In this document: positions 48,026 through 56,409 of the stretch, piece after piece
Layout of the letters: the number at the start of each line of letters is the position of its first letter
Numbering within the stretch: the stretch's first letter is position 1
Source of the DNA: Metabacillus dongyingensis
Lineage (GTDB): Bacteria > Bacillota > Bacilli > Bacillales > Bacillaceae
Assembly: GCF_019933155.2 (NCBI RefSeq)
Contig: NZ_OK052578.1
Span: forward strand, 62,001-126,000
Direction of reading: 5' to 3'
Length of the DNA stretch: 64,000 nucleotides
The notes under the pieces: model-generated
The model's database searches: none
What the model was told of the DNA's origin: nothing
Seen by the model: the letters and a program-made list of their open reading frames with translations, nothing else
Made by a program: the position numbers and the translations under genes

Positions 48026-50548
48026 ATGAAAATAAATGAAAACTGGAAAATAAAACAATTTGATGTGGGGACTGCTCGTGACCTGGAAGTGGCTTCTCCT
48101 GAATATATTGATTATTTTTGGATGACAGCATCTGTACCTGGTGATGTTCATTCAACCTTAATTGACCGAAAATTGATTGAGGACCCTTTTTACGGACACA
48201 ATGATCTCAAATGTCAGTGGGTAGAAGAAAACGTGTGGTGGTATCGCAACACCTTTGAGTTCTATGATGACGTCACGAAAGACGACCGCTATGAGTTGAT
48301 CTTCGAGGGGCTTGATACGTTTGCTACGGTTTATTTAAACGGTGTAGAGCTAGGTTCAACAGAAAATATGTTTATTAGTCACACTTTTGAAGTGGCAAGG
48401 GAACTTAAGAGAGGAAAAAATGTTCTGGCCATAAAATTTGATCCAGTACATGTTCATGTAAAAGATAAGGTCCAATATTACTGGTCAGGATTCAGCAAGA
48501 AAAGGATATGGACACGAAAAGCTCAAAGTCATTATGGCTGGGACTGGGGCCCGCGCTTGGTTACTGCAGGGATTTGGAAAGATGTTCATTTAAAGAAAAG
48601 AACCTTTGCCAAAATCAATAATGTGTTTGCGAAAACAAAATTTATATCACAAGACAGAGCGATTGTCGAAGTGGATGTAGAAGTCGATTCTTTTAGGAGA
48701 TTAAAAGATTATGAACTCTATGTAAATCTTTCCTATGGGGAAGAAAGGTTTGCAGCCAAAGTTAGAGTGGATCGCAAAAAAGCAACAGCTGTATTGGAAG
48801 TGGAAAATCCTAAGCTATGGTGGACACATGACATTGGGACGCCTCATCTTTATCTACTAACTGTTGAATTGTTTGCCGATGGTGTGAAAGTTGATGATAG
48901 ACAGAAAGAGTTCGGGATTAGAACCATTGAAGTGCTTCGAAAAGATGAGGAAGGAAATCATTGTTTTACCTTTGTTTTAAATGGAGAAAAGGTATTTGCG
49001 AAAGGCGCTAATTGGATTCCGATTGATAGTTTCATTGGAGCAGTCCCGGATTCTCGTTATAAGCATTTAATCAAGATGTCCAAAGACGCGAATATGAATA
49101 TGCTTCGCGTATGGGGCGGCGGCATCTATGAAAAAGATGTGTTTTATAACGAGTGTAATCGACTTGGCATTTTAGTCTGGCAGGATTTTATGTTTTCATG
49201 TGCTCTTTACCCCGATTACAATAAGAATTTTATGGCTAATGTCAAAGAGGAAATTATTCATGTTGTTAAAAGGCTTCGGAATCATCCTAGCTTGGCTTTA
49301 TGGTGCGGCAACAATGAAAATGACTGGCTGTATGAAGCGTTGTTTTCGTCAGGGGAAATTAGCCATCCTTTTTACGGTGAAAAAATCTATCATGAATTAA
49401 TGCCGGAATTGTTAGAAGAACTCGATCCAACTCGCTTGTTTTGGCCAAGTTCCCCATTTGGAGGAAATGACCACAATTCTAGAGACCAGGGAGATACACA
49501 TAATTGGCAAGTTTGGCATGGTAATATTGAACCGAGAACATTTGGGGAGCCCCAGACGGTGGATTATAGTATCGAAGGGCTGTCGTTTAAAAATTTTAAA
49601 AATGATACCACAACCTTTGCAAGTGAATTTGGTATGCACGCTTCTTCCAATCGCTATACATTAGAGCGAAATATCCCTAAGGACCAATTTTTCTGGGGAA
49701 GCGAAGAAATGGCTTACCGCAATAAAGATATCCATCATCCAAAAGGAATTTTGTTAATGGAAGGATATACAGGAGTTCCGAAGGATTTAGATGAGTACAT
49801 TGCTTTTTCAATGTTAACGCAGGCAGAAGGATTGAAATATGGAATCGAACATTATCGACGGAATAAACCACATACAAGCGGCGCACTATTTTGGCAGCTT
49901 AACGACTGCTGGCCGGGTACAAGCTGGTCCGTCATCGACTATTATTTATTGCCTAAGGCTTCCTATCATTATGCCAGAAAATTCTACAGCCCAGTTCTAT
50001 TGACAGTGGATTATATCCCAGGGAGAGATTTATCTATTTGGGTTGTTAATGATCGCTTAGAAACCTATCAGGACGAAATTGAGCTGGCTGTTTATCTATT
50101 TAATGGTGAAAAAGTATTTTCAAAGCAATGGATGGTTTCAATTGAGGCAAATGTGTCGAAACAAGTGGCAGCAGTTTTAGAACAAGATGCTTTAGGCAGA
50201 CTTCAACCAGATGAAGCTGTTTTCGTCATCCGCTCAAAGAATGATAGAACCTATGAAAACTTCTATTATTTCTGCGATCAAAAGGATTTGAAACTTGGTG
50301 ATTCGGAATTAACAGTCTCCATAGACCAAGAGAAAAATGAGTTGACCGTTTCCGCAAATGTGCTATCGCGGATGGTAACGATTGAAATGGATATGGAGCA
50401 ATTGGTAATCGAGGATAATTTCTTTGACCTACTTCCTAATGAGAGCAGAACTCTTAGGGTCGCGCAGGCAGAGGGAAAAGAAGTTCCTTGGGAGACTTTG
50501 AGAGTCAAGGCTATTAATAGTGTGAAACCAAAGGGGGCGTTATTATGA
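48026..50548 (+). CDS. Beta-mannosidase (GH2)
   Basis: An 840-residue intracellular GH2 enzyme. N-terminal sugar-binding domain (VPGDVHSTLIDRKLI; QSHYGWDWGPRLV near 167-179, typical of beta-mannosidases), immunoglobulin-like domain, then the TIM barrel with GANWIPIDSF, acid/base Glu431 in WCGNNEND and nucleophile Glu534 in ASEFGMH. Start 48026 follows AGGTGA; an upstream in-frame ATG at 47996 lacks a ribosome site. Releases mannose from the non-reducing end of beta-mannosides. The stop overlaps the dehydrogenase start. Confidence 0.92.
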   Translation: MKINENWKIKQFDVGTARDLEVASPEYIDYFWMTASVPGDVHSTLIDRKLIEDPFYGHNDLKCQWVEENVWWYRNTFEFYDDVTKDDRYELIFEGLDTFATVYLNGVELGSTENMFISHTFEVARELKRGKNVLAIKFDPVHVHVKDKVQYYWSGFSKKRIWTRKAQSHYGWDWGPRLVTAGIWKDVHLKKRTFAKINNVFAKTKFISQDRAIVEVDVEVDSFRRLKDYELYVNLSYGEERFAAKVRVDRKKATAVLEVENPKLWWTHDIGTPHLYLLTVELFADGVKVDDRQKEFGIRTIEVLRKDEEGNHCFTFVLNGEKVFAKGANWIPIDSFIGAVPDSRYKHLIKMSKDANMNMLRVWGGGIYEKDVFYNECNRLGILVWQDFMFSCALYPDYNKNFMANVKEEIIHVVKRLRNHPSLALWCGNNENDWLYEALFSSGEISHPFYGEKIYHELMPELLEELDPTRLFWPSSPFGGNDHNSRDQGDTHNWQVWHGNIEPRTFGEPQTVDYSIEGLSFKNFKNDTTTFASEFGMHASSNRYTLERNIPKDQFFWGSEEMAYRNKDIHHPKGILLMEGYTGVPKDLDEYIAFSMLTQAEGLKYGIEHYRRNKPHTSGALFWQLNDCWPGTSWSVIDYYLLPKASYHYARKFYSPVLLTVDYIPGRDLSIWVVNDRLETYQDEIELAVYLFNGEKVFSKQWMVSIEANVSKQVAAVLEQDALGRLQPDEAVFVIRSKNDRTYENFYYFCDQKDLKLGDSELTVSIDQEKNELTVSANVLSRMVTIEMDMEQLVIEDNFFDLLPNESRTLRVAQAEGKEVPWETLRVKAINSVKPKGALL

Positions 50549-51537
50549 AAGCAGCGGTTTTACAAGGAACAAAGCAAATAGAAGTGATGGATTGGAACTA
50601 TCGATCACCATCCCCGAAAGAGGTAATCGTAAGAGTAAAAAGCTGTGGTATTTGTGGAACAGATCAGCATATTTACCATGGCCATCCTGGTTCTGCTGAA
50701 GTCCATCCACCGATCGTTCTTGGGCACGAATTAGCCGGAGAAGTGGATGAGGTAGGTACTGAAGTATCTATCTTGCAAAAAGGGGACCGTGTTTCAATTG
50801 ATCCGAACATTTATTGCGGGACATGTGAGTATTGTCGCAGCAACCGAGCTCATTTATGCAATCATCTTCAGGCAGTCGGTGTAACAAGAGATGGTGGAAT
50901 GGGAGAGTATTGTGTTGTACCAGCAGCTAATTGTTACAAGATCCCAGGCCATATGACGTTTGAAGAAGCTGCTCTTGTTGAGCCATTAGGCTGTGTTCTA
51001 CATGGTTTTAAGAAAATTCACTTGTCTTCCTTAAGTAAGGTACTTCTTATTGGTGGCGGTTTTATTGGACAATTATTTTTACAATTGGTAAAACAGCAAA
51101 ATGTTCAATCCATCTTAGTAAGTGAACCTGCTGATAACAAAAGGGAGCTGCTATATAAGTTGGGTGCCGATGAAGTGATCCATCCAATGAATGCTGGAAA
51201 GTTAGAGGCAGACGTGGTAATTGAATGTGTGGGCAGGCCGGAGAGCATGGAATTGGCTGTCAAATCAGCGGCAAAGGGCGGCCAAGTGTTACTTTTTGGG
51301 GTTTCTGCACCGAATACAATGATTTCGGTTTCACCCTTTGACATTTTTTCAAAGGAGCTTACCATTAAGGGCTCGTTCGTGAACCCATTTACGCACGAAG
51401 AAGCTATTTCACTTATTGCGAAAAAAGTGGTGGATGTCGGGTCGCTCATTTCTCATCGTTTTACAATTGAAGAGTTATCAGAAGAAATGGCTAACTTCCG
51501 AAATCTTAACGTTTCAAAAGCGATCATTAACCACTAG
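50545..51537 (+). CDS. Zinc-dependent medium-chain dehydrogenase 3
   Basis: A 330-residue polyol dehydrogenase-like enzyme: catalytic Cys37 in GICGTD, His61-Glu62 in LGHELAG, structural cysteines 91, 94, 97 and 105, and GGGFIGQ nucleotide loop. The ATGA overlap with the beta-mannosidase shows operon membership. It is closer to the product of 10719 (shared SPFDIFSKELTI-type segment) than to that of 6550. Perhaps acts on a mannose-derived polyol or keto-sugar; not determinable. Confidence 0.88.
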   Translation: MKAAVLQGTKQIEVMDWNYRSPSPKEVIVRVKSCGICGTDQHIYHGHPGSAEVHPPIVLGHELAGEVDEVGTEVSILQKGDRVSIDPNIYCGTCEYCRSNRAHLCNHLQAVGVTRDGGMGEYCVVPAANCYKIPGHMTFEEAALVEPLGCVLHGFKKIHLSSLSKVLLIGGGFIGQLFLQLVKQQNVQSILVSEPADNKRELLYKLGADEVIHPMNAGKLEADVVIECVGRPESMELAVKSAAKGGQVLLFGVSAPNTMISVSPFDIFSKELTIKGSFVNPFTHEEAISLIAKKVVDVGSLISHRFTIEELSEEMANFRNLNVSKAIINH

Positions 51538-51592
51538 TTGCAGTAGTTGTCAGTCTAAAGGGCTGATTCTACTGCAAAAGGAGTTTAAAAGA

Positions 51593-52822
51593 ATGTTTCA
51601 AATTTTCAAGTCTTTTTCTAAGGAATTAAAGTTTTATTTACTCATGAATACCTTTTTTTCCTTTGGCGGTGCATTATCAGGTATCTTTCAAAGTGTGTTT
51701 CTGTGGAAACTAGATAAAACTTATTCACTGCTTGCCTATTATAGTTTATATTGGTCAATCGCTATCATCTTTTCTTTTGGGCTTTGTGCGTGGATTGCCA
51801 GAAAAACAAGCCCGATGATTACGATGCGTTTAGGGTTTATCTTTTATTTGATTACTTATTTAATCATGCTTATTTTTCACAACACATTAAGTGATCATAT
51901 CATTTTGCTGGGAAGCACAACTGGCTTTGCAATGAGCCTATACTATGTAGGCGTGCATATGGCTGTATTAGATTTAACAACAAATGATAAACGGGATCAA
52001 TTTTTATATGTACAAGGAATATTACTTACCATCGGAGGAGTAATCGCGCCGCTTCTATCAGGGATTTTAATCTCGCAATTTCAAGGTATGATTGGTTATT
52101 ATGTCGTTTTTATTGCTACATGTGTATTCTTTTTTATTTCATTTTTGATCTCACTAAAAGTGAAAGGAAATCCAGTTACAACAAAAAGTTATTTTTGGGA
52201 TGTCATCAAGTATCCATCAAAAGAATGGAAGAAGATGTACAAGGTTATGTTTGCCGATGGAATTGTATCTGGAGTGTACTCGACCTTTTTGATTACGATG
52301 ATAACGTTCAAAGTAGCTGGGGGAGAATTGAGCTTAGGTGTTTATAATACAGCAGCTGAGATTGTTGCAATTGCTGCTTTCTATGTGCTTGCTAAATTCT
52401 CTAATCAGAAATATCGTCTGGCAATTTTTGCGATTGGTTCGGTTAGTATATTTTTGAGTTCTGTTTTACTATCTGCCCTTCCTGTGTTCATTTCGTTGGT
52501 TATTTTTGGAATCGTTTCACCTGTAGCAATGAATATGATTACCACCTCAATGAATGCAATGATCTATGAGTCAATTGAAAAGGACCCTCAATATAAGGAA
52601 AAGAGACTGGACTATATTATTATTCGAGAAATTCCACTCGGTGTTGGAAGAATTATCGGTGTATTTTTGTTTCTAGCTATGAAAAAATACTTCGATATAG
52701 AGGCGCTATTACCTATTTCGTTTAGTTTCTTTCCTATTGTATATGTCATAATAATTCCATCACTATATTTTATCTGGAAAAAACCAAAAAAGGGACTCGT
52801 GGTGAGTTCTAGTGAAATATAG
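51593..52822 (+). CDS. MFS transporter
   Basis: A 409-residue major facilitator protein with about 12 hydrophobic segments. Start 51593 (MFQIFKSFSKELKFYLL) is about ten bases after AAAGGAG; the open frame further upstream overlaps the dehydrogenase gene and has no ribosome site. No drug-efflux signature was noticed. In a catabolic operon it probably imports or exports a sugar or product. Confidence 0.88.
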   Translation: MFQIFKSFSKELKFYLLMNTFFSFGGALSGIFQSVFLWKLDKTYSLLAYYSLYWSIAIIFSFGLCAWIARKTSPMITMRLGFIFYLITYLIMLIFHNTLSDHIILLGSTTGFAMSLYYVGVHMAVLDLTTNDKRDQFLYVQGILLTIGGVIAPLLSGILISQFQGMIGYYVVFIATCVFFFISFLISLKVKGNPVTTKSYFWDVIKYPSKEWKKMYKVMFADGIVSGVYSTFLITMITFKVAGGELSLGVYNTAAEIVAIAAFYVLAKFSNQKYRLAIFAIGSVSIFLSSVLLSALPVFISLVIFGIVSPVAMNMITTSMNAMIYESIEKDPQYKEKRLDYIIIREIPLGVGRIIGVFLFLAMKKYFDIEALLPISFSFFPIVYVIIIPSLYFIWKKPKKGLVVSSSEI

Positions 52823-52878
52823 AAATAAGGTAATTTGAAAGTATTATAGGATATATTTTCATTTGGAGGGATTTAAGT

Positions 52879-53751
52879 ATGTTAGGTGCAATCGAAGCAG
52901 GTGGAACAAAGTTTGTTTGTGCTGTTGGTGATGAAAATGGAATAATTACAGATCGAATTCAGATTTCAACCACTGTACCAGCGGAAACAATGCCAAAGGT
53001 GTTTGACTTTTTTAATAAATATCCTGTTAAAGCAATTGGGATTGGATCATTCGGGCCAATCGATGTAAACCAAGATAGTTCTACTTACGGATATATTACA
53101 TCGACGCCTAAAACGGCATGGAAAGATTATCCTTTTGTGCAAGCATTAAAAGACTCCTTTTCTGTACCAATTGGATTCAATACAGACGTTAATGCTGCAG
53201 CCTTGGGAGAAGCTACCTTTGGCGCTGCTAAAGGATTGGACAGCTGCTTGTACATTACCGTTGGTACAGGAATTGGAGCAGGAGCTATTGTTCAGGAGAA
53301 ACTCCTTCAAGGGCTTTCACACCCTGAAATGGGACATATCCTTGTGAGGCGTCATCCGAATGATAATTATCAAGGAAAGTGCCCTTATCATCACGATTGC
53401 TTAGAAGGTCTTGCTGCCGGACCTGCTATTGAAGCTCGCTGGGGCGACAAAGGTGTTAACCTTGTTGATCGGATGGAGGTTTGGGATATGGAAGGCTACT
53501 ATATTGCCCAAGCTCTCATGCAGTATATTTTAATTTTATCACCAAAAAGGATTATTCTTGGTGGAGGAGTCATGAACCAGGAGCAAGTATTTCCTAATAC
53601 TTACAAGTATTTAAAAGAACTAGTTAACGAGTATGTTGCTTTACCTGAGCTTTCTGAGTATATTGTTCGTCCAGGTTTAGGGGATAACGCAGGAATTACT
53701 GGAGCCCTTATGCTTGCTCATCAAGCATTTCTAATGGAAAAGCAAAGTTAA
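52879..53751 (+). CDS. ROK-family sugar kinase (GmuE/fructokinase-like)
   Basis: A 290-residue ROK kinase: IEAGGTKFVCAVG ATP loop at the start, GIGSFGPIDV, NTDVNAAALGEATFGAAKG, ITVGTGIGAG, and the zinc motif HEMGH-like PEMGHILVRRHPND with CPYHHDCLEGLA. The TSTPKTAW segment is typical of ScrK/GmuE fructo(manno)kinases. In this operon it should phosphorylate mannose (or fructose) released by the mannosidase, feeding ManA. Start follows TTTGGAGGG. Confidence 0.9.
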   Translation: MLGAIEAGGTKFVCAVGDENGIITDRIQISTTVPAETMPKVFDFFNKYPVKAIGIGSFGPIDVNQDSSTYGYITSTPKTAWKDYPFVQALKDSFSVPIGFNTDVNAAALGEATFGAAKGLDSCLYITVGTGIGAGAIVQEKLLQGLSHPEMGHILVRRHPNDNYQGKCPYHHDCLEGLAAGPAIEARWGDKGVNLVDRMEVWDMEGYYIAQALMQYILILSPKRIILGGGVMNQEQVFPNTYKYLKELVNEYVALPELSEYIVRPGLGDNAGITGALMLAHQAFLMEKQS

Positions 53752-53773
53752 AACTACTTAAGGAGGAATTAAA

Positions 53774-54718
53774 GTGCAACCTTTATTTTTAAAACCAGTT
53801 TTTAAAGAACGTATTTGGGGTGGAACTGCCTTACAAACAGAATTTGATTACGAAATTCCAAATAATAAAACAGGTGAATGCTGGGCAATTTCCGCTCATC
53901 CAAATGGACCTTCTATCATAGAAAATGGACCATATGCTGGCTTGGCGTTGGACAAGCTATGGCGTGAGCATCCAGAGCTTTTTGGTAACCCGAAGGAAGA
54001 AATTTTTCCGCTATTAACGAAGATATTGGATGCAAACATGGATTTATCCGTTCAGGTCCATCCAGAGGATTCCTATGCTAAGGAACACGAAAGTGGAGAA
54101 CTTGGTAAAACGGAATGCTGGTATATCCTTGACTGTAAAGAAGGTGCCGACATGATCTTCGGCCACAACGCAAAAACAAAAGAAGAATTAATCCAACAAA
54201 TTAATTTAGGTAATTGGAACGAACTACTGGGCAGAGTGAAAATCAAGCCTGGCGATTTTTTCTATGTACCAAGCGGAACTATCCATGCATTATGTGAAGG
54301 TACTCTTGTATTAGAAACACAGCAAAGCTCTGACACAACCTACAGAGTGTATGATTACAATCGTAGAGATGCAGAGGGCAATTTGCGAGATCTTCATTTA
54401 GAAAAAGCGATTGATGTGACAACTGTGCCGCATCATGACACTGGGGTTGCCCCTAAAGTTTTGAAGCAGGAGAATATAACGATTACCACGTTTGTAGAAT
54501 CAGAATTTTTCTCAGTGTATAAGTGGGAAATAGAAGGGAAGGTTACTCTTTCATTTAATGATCAATATATGCTTCTAAGTGTGATCAAGGGTGATGGAAC
54601 TCTAGTTCACAATGGTGAGAAATATTCTCTTAATAAAGGAACCCATTTCATAATTCCAGTGGGATTAGGAGAATTTGAATTAGATGGCGATTGTGAATTG
54701 ATTGTTTCCCATCCTTAA
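53774..54718 (+). CDS. manA: Mannose-6-phosphate isomerase, class I
   Basis: A 314-residue cupin-type zinc isomerase converting mannose-6-phosphate to fructose-6-phosphate. Visible motifs: RIWGGTALQ, QVHPEDSYA and KTECWYIL with zinc ligands, PSGTIHALCEG, and YRVYDYNRRD. Starts at GTG 53774 behind TTAAGGAGG, 22 bp after the kinase. Length fits Bacillus ManA/Pmi/GmuF (~315). It completes mannose entry into glycolysis; a terminator follows. Confidence 0.94.
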   Translation: MQPLFLKPVFKERIWGGTALQTEFDYEIPNNKTGECWAISAHPNGPSIIENGPYAGLALDKLWREHPELFGNPKEEIFPLLTKILDANMDLSVQVHPEDSYAKEHESGELGKTECWYILDCKEGADMIFGHNAKTKEELIQQINLGNWNELLGRVKIKPGDFFYVPSGTIHALCEGTLVLETQQSSDTTYRVYDYNRRDAEGNLRDLHLEKAIDVTTVPHHDTGVAPKVLKQENITITTFVESEFFSVYKWEIEGKVTLSFNDQYMLLSVIKGDGTLVHNGEKYSLNKGTHFIIPVGLGEFELDGDCELIVSHP

Positions 54719-54759
54719 GCATTACACATGCACGCCTCGGATTTTGTCGAAGACTGAAA

Positions 54760-54800
54760 AAAGGAACCAGAGTTAATCGCTCTGGTTCCTTTACTTTTTT
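54760..54800 (+). terminator. Terminator of the mannoside operon
   Basis: AAAGGAACCAGAG / CTCTGGTTCCTTT 13-bp stem followed by ACTTTTTT. Confidence 0.88.
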
Positions 54801-54828
54801 ATTAAGGCTATGTTCGAAAATATTGAAG

Positions 54829-55000
54829 ATGCAAGTTGTCATCCAAATAAGACAAGTGAAATATCTCAATAACTTCGTCGAACGAAATCATTGGTTTCTC
54901 AAGAAGCGTGATCGTAAGATGTTAGGATTCAATCCTTCCGAGCAGCAAAGGCCATAATTTTCTGGAATAGAAGCGATGTATATGATTAAAAAAGGGCAAC
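54829..55000 (+). mobile_element. IS6-family transposase 3' remnant
   Basis: Reads MQVVIQIRQVKYLNNFVERN, HWFLKKRDRKMLGFN and, after frame disturbance, SGIEAMYMIKKGQ. This matches the conserved end of IS6/IS240-type transposases (RQVKYLNNIVEQDHRFIKKR ... GIEAMHMIKKGQ). An in-frame stop and two compensating shifts lie between. The 5' part and terminal repeats are gone. Confidence 0.75.
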
Positions 55001-55163
55001 AGGCGGAATAGACTTAAGTAATGTTCATACAGTAGTAGAAACATGTTTAGCTAATGGTGCTGAGTTAGTTATTCCTCATCTATATACTTCAGTAATTGAC
55101 AAACAAACTGGAAAAACTGAAGTAGAAAAAGTAGAAAAACTTTTAAATTTGATGTGGGAATAA
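54996..55163 (+). pseudogene. KDGP aldolase-like (DgaF-type) C-terminal remnant
   Basis: Fifty-five codons read ATGGIDLSNVHTVVETCLAN, GAELVIPHLYTSVIDKQTGK, TEVEKVEKLLNLMWE, then stop. This resembles the C-terminus of DgaF-type 2-dehydro-3-deoxy-6-phosphogluconate aldolases (TGGIDL, VIPHVYSSIIDKETG). No start or N-terminal domain; it abuts the IS6 remnant, suggesting that insertion and deletion removed the rest. Confidence 0.55.
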
Positions 55164-55211
55164 TTCTTTCCTGCCACTGCTTATTCTTTTCGTCAGTAAA
55201 AAAATAGTAGA

Positions 55212-55266
55212 TTAAATCAAAAACTCCCATTCAACTAATTAAGTTGAATGGGAGTTTTTGATTTAA
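55212..55266. terminator. Very long perfect hairpin terminator
   Basis: An inverted repeat of about 25 bp (TTAAATCAAAAACTCCCATT... with its complement ending ...GGGAGTTTTTGATTTAA) and a four-to-five-base loop. Symmetrical, so probably bidirectional. Confidence 0.8.
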
Positions 55267-55401
55267 TGACTCAACGATGTAAATGTTTCCAATAAAGATA
55301 TTTCTCCTTTAGAACCATTCTAAGAGTAGGTGATTATCGTTTGGTATTACTGCATATTATGTAGAAAAATAAGATTTTGTAACGTAATTTCATTAAAGTT
55401 A

Positions 55402-55425
55402 TATAATTATTGAAATTTTGTTTCA
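55402..55425 (+). promoter_or_regulatory. Putative murQ promoter -10 and operator
   Basis: TATAAT at 55402-55407, followed by TGAAATTTTGTTTCA (55411-55425), a TGAAA/TTTCA inverted repeat around the expected start point. It may bind the GntR or a MurR-like regulator. Between 55267 and 55401 nothing else is seen. Confidence 0.4.
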
Positions 55426-55493
55426 GTCTGTGTTATTCTCTATCTGAGAACGATTTCAGGAACCGATTTCAATTCATAGATAAGGGTGATCAT

Positions 55494-56381
55494 ATGCTTG
55501 AACATTTAACAACCGAAACTCGTAATGAGAAAACGATGAACTTAGATGAAATGTCTATAACTGAGCTATTAACAGTAATGAACGAAGAAGATGAGAAAGT
55601 GGCTAAAGCTGTAAAGGCGGAGATTCCATCAATTGCAAAAGCGGTGGATGCCATCATTCAGGCTAAAAAACAGGGAGGCCGCCTGATTTACCTGGGTGCT
55701 GGTACAAGCGGACGAATAGGGCTGCTTGATGCTGTTGAGTGCCCTCCCACGTTTGGAACGGACCCAGGTGAAGTGATCGGGCTGATTGCTGGCGGAGAGA
55801 AAGCATTTATAAAAGCCGTTGAAGGAGCCGAAGACAGGAAAGAGCTTGGAGTAGACGACCTAAAGGAAATACAGCTAACAAGTAAAGATGTTGTTGTTGG
55901 AATTGCAGCAAGCGGCCGCACTCCATATGTCATTGGAGGGCTTGAGTATGCAAATTCAATCGGTGCAAATACTATCGCTGTTTGCTGCAACAAAGGATCT
56001 GAAGTGGGAAATGCAGCTGATATAGCAATTGAAGTAGTGAATGGACCAGAAGTTCTGACAGGCTCAACGCGCTTAAAATCCGGCACTTCACAAAAACTGA
56101 TCTGCAATATGCTTTCAACTGCCTCTATGGTTGGAGTTGGAAAGGTGTATGGCAACTTGATGGTAGACGTTCAACAGACAAATAAGAAGCTCGTAGAAAG
56201 AGCAAAACGCATAGTGATGGAAGCAACATCCTGCTCGTATGAGACAGCGGAAAAGTATCTTGTAAAAGCGAAGGATAACTCTAAACTTGCAATTCTAATG
56301 ATTTTAACCAATCTATCCTATGAAGATGCCTTAGAAAAACTAAATGCTTCACAAGGATTTATCAGAGAAGCCATAAAATAA
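55494..56381 (+). CDS. murQ: N-acetylmuramic acid 6-phosphate etherase
   Basis: A 295-residue SIS-domain lyase splitting MurNAc-6-phosphate into GlcNAc-6-phosphate and D-lactate. Start 55494 (MLEHLTTETRNEKTMNLDEM) matches the family start behind AAGGGTGA. Catalytic-site segments: GRLIYLGAGTSGRIGLLDAV, ECPPTFGTDPG and GIAASGRTPYV, plus the C-terminal UBA-like end. First gene of a MurNAc recycling operon. Confidence 0.94.
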   Translation: MLEHLTTETRNEKTMNLDEMSITELLTVMNEEDEKVAKAVKAEIPSIAKAVDAIIQAKKQGGRLIYLGAGTSGRIGLLDAVECPPTFGTDPGEVIGLIAGGEKAFIKAVEGAEDRKELGVDDLKEIQLTSKDVVVGIAASGRTPYVIGGLEYANSIGANTIAVCCNKGSEVGNAADIAIEVVNGPEVLTGSTRLKSGTSQKLICNMLSTASMVGVGKVYGNLMVDVQQTNKKLVERAKRIVMEATSCSYETAEKYLVKAKDNSKLAILMILTNLSYEDALEKLNASQGFIREAIK

Positions 56382-56409
56382 TGATTTTTCAACTGAGAGG
56401 GGAGACACC

